Source of the DNA: Luidia sarsii
Lineage: Eukaryota; Echinodermata; Asteroidea; Paxillosida; Luidiidae
DNA: 64,000 nucleotides
Assembly: GCA_949987565.1 (NCBI GenBank)
Contig: OX465103.1
Span: 8,451,347-8,515,346, forward strand
Direction: 5' to 3'
Both the position numbers and the translations under genes were made by a program. Position 1 is the first letter of the stretch. Each line of letters starts with the position of its first letter. Of the stretch, positions 59,640-64,000 are shown piece after piece. The notes beneath the pieces are model-generated. The model made no database searches, had not been told where the DNA came from, and was given only the letters and a program-made list of their open reading frames with translations.

Positions 59640-60490
59640 ATATCTCACACCCCCCAAATTGGAAAACTCCCCCCCCCCAACCTACAGAAAAAAAATGGAA
59701 TCAAATTCTATATAGTGCTTCCATTCAGCTCATTAAGGTCCTTTCTGAGCAATGTGAAATCACTCTTCAGGCTCCCCCCAAAGTTGACCAAGTATATGCT
59801 CAGTCAAGATCTCATTACCGCAGACTTCGTCTGACTGAGTTCTTCTTCGATTCTGGCTCCCGTAAAGAAGAATTACCTTTCCGAGTAAAAAGCACCTGGG
59901 TCCCCCCAAGAACCGTGTTCCAGCCCTTGAAACGTATGTGCAAGCAGTCAGTTCTCAAGTTTCCAACTCATCTCATCTTACCCGTAAGCCCCACGACAAT
60001 CTCCCTAGGGAAGAACGTCTTGCTCTCAACAACTCTACGTTCCCGCGGTGACATCATTATCAAGCCAGCAGATAAAGGGTCAGCCGTAGTAATCATGGAT
60101 CGCCAAAAATATAGGCCTATCGACGAAGCCAATCGGCAACTTAACAATCCCTAGCACTATAAATGTCTGGACTCTAACCCCACTGGCAAATTTTCAGAGC
60201 AAATTCAGGAAGTTTTGGGTGACATGCGATCACGACCCCCGTGATCAATGAGTAAAAAGGCTCACATATTTCTATCACCGATCAATTGTAGAACTGCCAG
60301 ATTCTACAACAACCACCAACTCAGGTAGACCCATCATCTCTGGCAATGGTTCACCTATAATACGGAACACATAATTATATCTCTTTTCATTGACTCTTTT
60401 CTCAGACCCTTGGTTCCCCAAATCCCCTCATACGTCCATGACACTCCCGACTTTCTGCGAAAGTTGGAAAGTGTCAAGGATCAGATTCTA
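59640..60490 (+). pseudogene. Penelope-like reverse transcriptase fragment, frameshifted
   Basis: Pieces of a PLE reverse transcriptase appear in successive frames: YRRLRLTEFFFDSGSRKEEL and PFRVKSTWVPPRT (about 59805-59915), then RGDIIIKPADKGSAVVIMDR (about 60045-60105), then GRPIISGNGSP (about 60325-60360), and FIDSFLRPLVPQIPSYVHDT with PDFLRKLESVKDQIL (about 60390-60490). Order matches the N-terminal and finger part of the enzyme. The palm with the catalytic aspartates and everything after are missing; the sequence ends at the inverted-repeat complex starting at 60491. Stops and frame changes make it a dead copy. Confidence 0.8.
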
Positions 60491-61560
60491 TGGTCCGGAC
60501 CATAGAGATTATAAATAAGACTAGAGGGGACACTCCCGCTCTTTTACGTTAGTCGTTTTGAACGGCGTGCGAACACAGCGGCGCTGTTCGATTTATTCGA
60601 CAAGCGACAACACGCAAGTGTTATATAAAGCGCTCACGCTCTCCGCAGTCCAGTTCATACGTGCAGGATTATTGTGGGCGTCTCATATGGTCCGGACCAT
60701 AGAGATTATAAATAATGGACCTTTCCCATGAAATATGCAAATAAGAGCTGGCGCATGCGCTTTACTAAAGTGGTGGGCAAACGAGTGCGCGTTGCGTGCA
60801 GGTTTCGAAATACGCGCGTAGGAGACGCTGAATAGCCAATGACCGCACGCCAAACTGTTAGTGAGAAGGAACGCGCGCACGCCCGTGGAAAACTATGATT
60901 GGTTGGCAGCCCGCTTGCCCACCAATGGACCTTTCCCATGAAATATGCAAATAAGAGCTGGCGCATGCGCTTTACTAAATTGGTGGGCAAACGAGTGCGC
61001 GTTGCGTGCAGGTTTCGAAATACGCGCGCAGGAGACGCTGAATAGCCAATGACCGCACGCCAAACTGTTAGTGAGAAGGAACGCGCGCACGCCCGTGGAA
61101 AACTATGATTGGTTGGCAGCCCGCTTGCCCACCAATTTAGTTAAGCGCATGCGCTAGGTCTAATTTGCATATTTCATTGGAAAGGTCCATTTAGTTAAGC
61201 GCATGCGCTAGGTCTTATTTGCATATTTCATGGGAAAGGTCCATTAGACTAGAGGGGACAACAAGCTTGAGACGCTGAAAGGAGCGCTCGAACATGTTTA
61301 GAACCTCGCAGACGCATAGGCCTACGCATACGCTCACGTATGAGACGCCCACAATAATCCTGCACGTATGAACTGGACTGCGGAGAGCGTGAGCGCTTTA
61401 AATTTATATAACGCTTGCGCGTAGTCGCTTGCCGAATAAATCGAACAGCGCCGCTGTGTTCGCACGCCGTTCAAAACGACTAATGTAAAAGAATGGGAGC
61501 GTCCCCTCTAGTCTTAGGCCTATTTATAATCTCTATGGTCCGGACACATTAAGTCCATGC
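60491..61560. mobile_element. Large inverted-repeat complex with nested MITEs
   Basis: Outer arms of about 200 bp (60491-60690 and 61331-61555) are inverted copies sharing GGTCCGGACCATAGAGATTA, AACGGCGTGCGAACACAGCG and CAGTCCAGTTCATACGTGCA. The right copy is a complete TIR element, 61246-61516, with TAGACTAGAGGGGAC termini; the left is a truncated inverted copy. Between them lies the GGACCTTTCCC MITE (60717-61242), itself interrupted by a second full copy. Confidence 0.8.
60715..61244. mobile_element. MITE inserted into a MITE of the same family
   Basis: The outer copy is 60717-60924 plus 61191-61242; the inner copy is 60927-61188. Removing the inner copy and one AT restores the CCACCAATTTAGTTAAGCGC found uninterrupted in the inner copy (61129-61148). 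So the insertion duplicated AT (60925-60926 and 61189-61190), or left no duplication if the terminus is read as TGGACC. The two copies are nearly identical, so both are young. Confidence 0.85.
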
Positions 61561-61729
61561 ACATGTACATGTACATCATAGAGATTAATCAGACTAGTAC
61601 AAGTACTAGTAATCTACTATATACACTGTACAGCCTACAGGGTAAAATACGTTTCGCTTGTTGCATGTGATGAGATTTTGTTATAATTATCAAACTGTCT
61701 TGGGCTGGACATTAACTGCATACGATGGT

Positions 61730-62330
61730 AATTAGGCTTCAGTTCGGGAGATCAGCGAGTTGTGGGGAATGTGGCGTTACCCCTCATTACTCCCAGTTCT
61801 GCTCTGGCCCAGAGCAGTAGTACCTGTTAGGGCCCCAGTTATGGGTTAAATAACCGTCGGGAGTAAACCCTGAAATCAAATCCGGAGCTGGTCTGGTGCT
61901 GTAGTCAACACCTTTCTGGCAACTCCTGCGGCGTCGCTGATCCCAAACGTACTGGCTTCGCCTTTCCTTTGGTTCCATCATCGACGAGGAGAGGGGGATT
62001 TGCTGCATGGGCTACAGCCTTTCCTCCATATAAACCAGCCCAGGCTTGCGCCCTGGATTGCACCAGACAAAAACACAAGAATGAAAAGAAAGAAGCCAGC
62101 CCTCAGGATTGGGAGCTGGAACGTGCGGACCATGACAACTGGTCTGTCTGACGACTTGACGAAGATTAGCGACCTCCGCAAGACAGCAGTGATCAACAAC
62201 GAACTGCTAAGACTGCAAGTGGATATTGCTGCCCTCCAAGAAACCCGCCTTGCTGACAGTGGTTCCCTAGCCTGCGGGAGAAGGATTTCACCTTTTTCTG
62301 GCGGGGGAAGTCCCCTGAGGTGGTCATTTG
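61730..62330 (+). pseudogene. RTE-type LINE, 5' end with endonuclease start, truncated
   Basis: The plus strand reads ALRIGSWNVRTMTTGLSDDL, TAVINNELLRLQVDIAALQE and TRLADSGS (about 62094-62262). This is the start of an apurinic-type (EEP) endonuclease domain as in RTE-class LINEs, often mis-annotated in animals as craniofacial development protein 2-like. After a frame change the family reading resumes as REKDFTFFWRGKSPEV (about 62274-62322) and stops. Reverse transcriptase is absent. The sequence before it (61730-62080) is the likely 5' untranslated part. Confidence 0.75.
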
Positions 62331-62522
62331 TATAGTGAGCATTTGACCTCGTTTTGTGTGAGCATTTGACCTCGGAGAAATAAGAAATAAGAAATGAATA
62401 AAAAAAAACTCTGGGTAAATAATGGATTTTATGTTAAATAATGAATTATTTGTAAATAATTGCGTTAATAATAAATTAACACTTGGCGCCTCATATTATA
62501 CATGTACACACCGTACGGACCC

Positions 62523-62645
62523 ATGTACAGTACAGTACATGTACATGTACATGTACATGTACATGTACATGTACATGTACTGTACATAATTATTACATGT
62601 ACAGGTACATGTACGTACATGTACATGTACATGTACATACGTACG
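62523..62645 (+). repeat. (GTACAT)n microsatellite
   Basis: About 17 hexamers in two blocks separated by CTGTACATAATTATTACAT. Because GTACAT is nearly self-complementary in array form, the run can fold on itself. Shorter runs of the same motif are scattered over the whole window. Confidence 0.95.
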
Positions 62646-62890
62646 TGCAGCCGTCATGAAACAGGAAGGCGACCAGTCTTGATTCCAGTCTTCAAAGAGC
62701 TCTTAATTTGATTTCTGCGGTCTCATTACAGTACATGCGAACTCTGCGAGTGACGAGTGGTTATAATTCATTTGTCCTTAAATGATGCAGATCATCAGTT
62801 TATATGCCGTTTTCCATACAATTCTTCAATTAGTCAGGTAATTGTTTTTTTTATAGATCGCCCTCAAGTGGAAGCACACCCCTCACCCTA

Positions 62891-63163
62891 GTCTAGGTTC
62901 TAGACGTTGTTGTCGTTTGGATACGCCACGCCACTACACCCTCTGACTACGTTCTTCCGGAGGCACCCGCACACACGCACGCACGCACACTCCGCGCACT
63001 ACTTCGATAACAACCGAAGCCAAGCCGTGCGTGCGTGCGTTCAGTGGTGCGGACGTGCGTGCGGGCGGATATGCGAGCGTACGGACGGGTGGCTGCGAAA
63101 GAACGCCCTCTTGTGGTGGCGTATCCAAACGATAAAACGATAACACGGTCTAGAACCTAGACT
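62891..63163. mobile_element. 273-bp MITE with GTCTAGGTTCTAGAC termini
   Basis: Left arm GTCTAGGTTCTAGACGTTGT then CGTTTGGATACGCCACGCCA. Right arm GGTGGCGTATCCAAACGATA then GGTCTAGAACCTAGAC. The middle is a GCAC/GTGC-rich segment with GCACGCACGCAC and GCGTGCGTGCG facing each other. Non-coding. Confidence 0.8.
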
Positions 63164-63719
63164 ACCCTCACCCACACGCATCGGACATTTCCTGTCCAAC
63201 TTAACGTCTCGAGCCAAGGCTAATCACTTTACGCAACGACATTTCTATTGCAGAGTTCACGGAATTCGGGCAGCCTTGCCCAGTATTTCCGTATACTCGG
63301 TACAGATATCAAACCGACCAATAAACTACGATTTTTTCATTGATCGGTCCATAGTTAGGTGTCAGAGTATGAACTGAACAACAGTGTCTACCGCCATCCG
63401 ACCAGTGTCAGTCATCCAGCGAAACACACAACTGACTGTTCCATCCGGTGTTCGTCGTTCTCAGTGAAGAACACGGACGATTTTGTCGAATTTGATCGCC
63501 GCTGCCTTTCCGATTTTGGTGTTTACCCCAAGGCTAAGGTGAGTTTTCCATTTCAGTTCATCGGTGCTCTTTCATTCAGTCACTTCCGTGTGACCATGGT
63601 GTGACTGTTGGGCATAGACTAGAGCACTATGTTAATTCCAGATCTACGATCCAGCAACTGGAGCCAATATTTATTTGCATCAAAATTAAGTGTCAGACCG
63701 TACTACTTTATTCCTCCAT
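63164..63719 (+). other. Possible exon end at 63540, otherwise unassigned
   Basis: A strong donor, AAGGCTAAG|GTGAGT, follows 63540. The open frame before it (from about 63359, no ATG) includes DFVEFDRRCLSDFGVYPKAK. It could be a first exon of a gene running off the right edge, or 5' untranslated sequence. I do not recognise the peptide. Confidence 0.25.
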
Positions 63720-63956
63720 GCTAGTACTAGTACTAAGTAGTAGTAGTACTACTAGTACTTAGTACTTAGTACTCACTAGTACTACTAGTACTAGTACTAG
63801 TACTACTACTAGTACTAGTAGTACTACTAGTACTAGTACTAGTAGTAGTAGTACTACTAAGTACTAGTACTAGTAGTACTACTACTAGTACTAGTACTAC
63901 TACTAGTACTAGTAGTACTACTAGTACTAGTACTAGTACTAAGTAGTACTTACTAT
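63720..63956. repeat. ACT/AGT palindromic microsatellite
   Basis: About 235 bp made only of ACT, AGT and AAGT units in changing orders, such as ACTAGTACTAGTAGTAGTAC. Small islands of the same type occur at 21630-21657, 22258-22285 and 43537-43592. Confidence 0.95.
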
Positions 63957-64000
63957 CCTCCAGTTACCGGTTTTCGACGATATAAGGACTTTTCTTCAAG

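Overview
This is eukaryotic nuclear DNA from an animal. Genes are split into many short exons with GT-AG introns, and the introns and spacers are packed with transposon remnants. Five genes are recognisable from their translated exons, and all have complete reading frames across the splice junctions except one unresolved junction in MSH4. The gene set and the repeat style (Penelope-like elements, many short palindromic TIR elements, GTACAT and ACTAGT microsatellites) suggest a marine invertebrate, most likely an invertebrate deuterostome (echinoderm, hemichordate or cephalochordate). The clade is inference; no single feature fixes it.

Layout. 1-4166: no gene seen. 4167-19526 (minus): MSH4, the meiotic MutS homologue, 26 exons. 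19527-21401: a 1.9 kb divergent spacer. 21402-34678 (plus): a TERB1 homologue (ARM repeats, coiled coil, C-terminal Myb), 19 exons, 1025 residues. 34679-38702: convergent spacer. 38703-42339 (minus): TMEM168, 3 coding exons, 698 residues. 42440-45292: spacer full of short inverted repeats. 45293-47544 (plus): UQCC5/SMIM4, two exons, 80 residues. 48041-55850 (plus): UQCC6/BRAWNIN, two exons, 78 residues, with a 7.6 kb repeat-filled intron. 55851-64000: no confident host gene; broken Penelope-like and RTE-like retroelements, nested MITEs, hairpins and microsatellites.

Two gene pairings stand out. MSH4 and TERB1 act in the same programme, meiotic prophase: MSH4 stabilises recombination intermediates, and TERB1 tethers telomeres to the nuclear envelope. 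Here they sit head to head across one spacer, which could be a shared promoter. UQCC5 and UQCC6 are both single-span mitochondrial micropeptides needed for respiratory complex III assembly. They lie in the same orientation with only about 0.5 kb between stop and next start. In human each of these pairs is unlinked.

The repeats are informative in their own right. A Penelope-derived tail carrying a degenerate hammerhead-ribozyme-like core occurs as palindromic dimers, and two of these are flanked by clear 13-bp target-site duplications. Other families include a TTAA-flanked (piggyBac-type) MITE, a MULE-like mini-element with a 9-bp duplication, a 660-bp foldback element, and a MITE inserted into its own relative with the target site recoverable.
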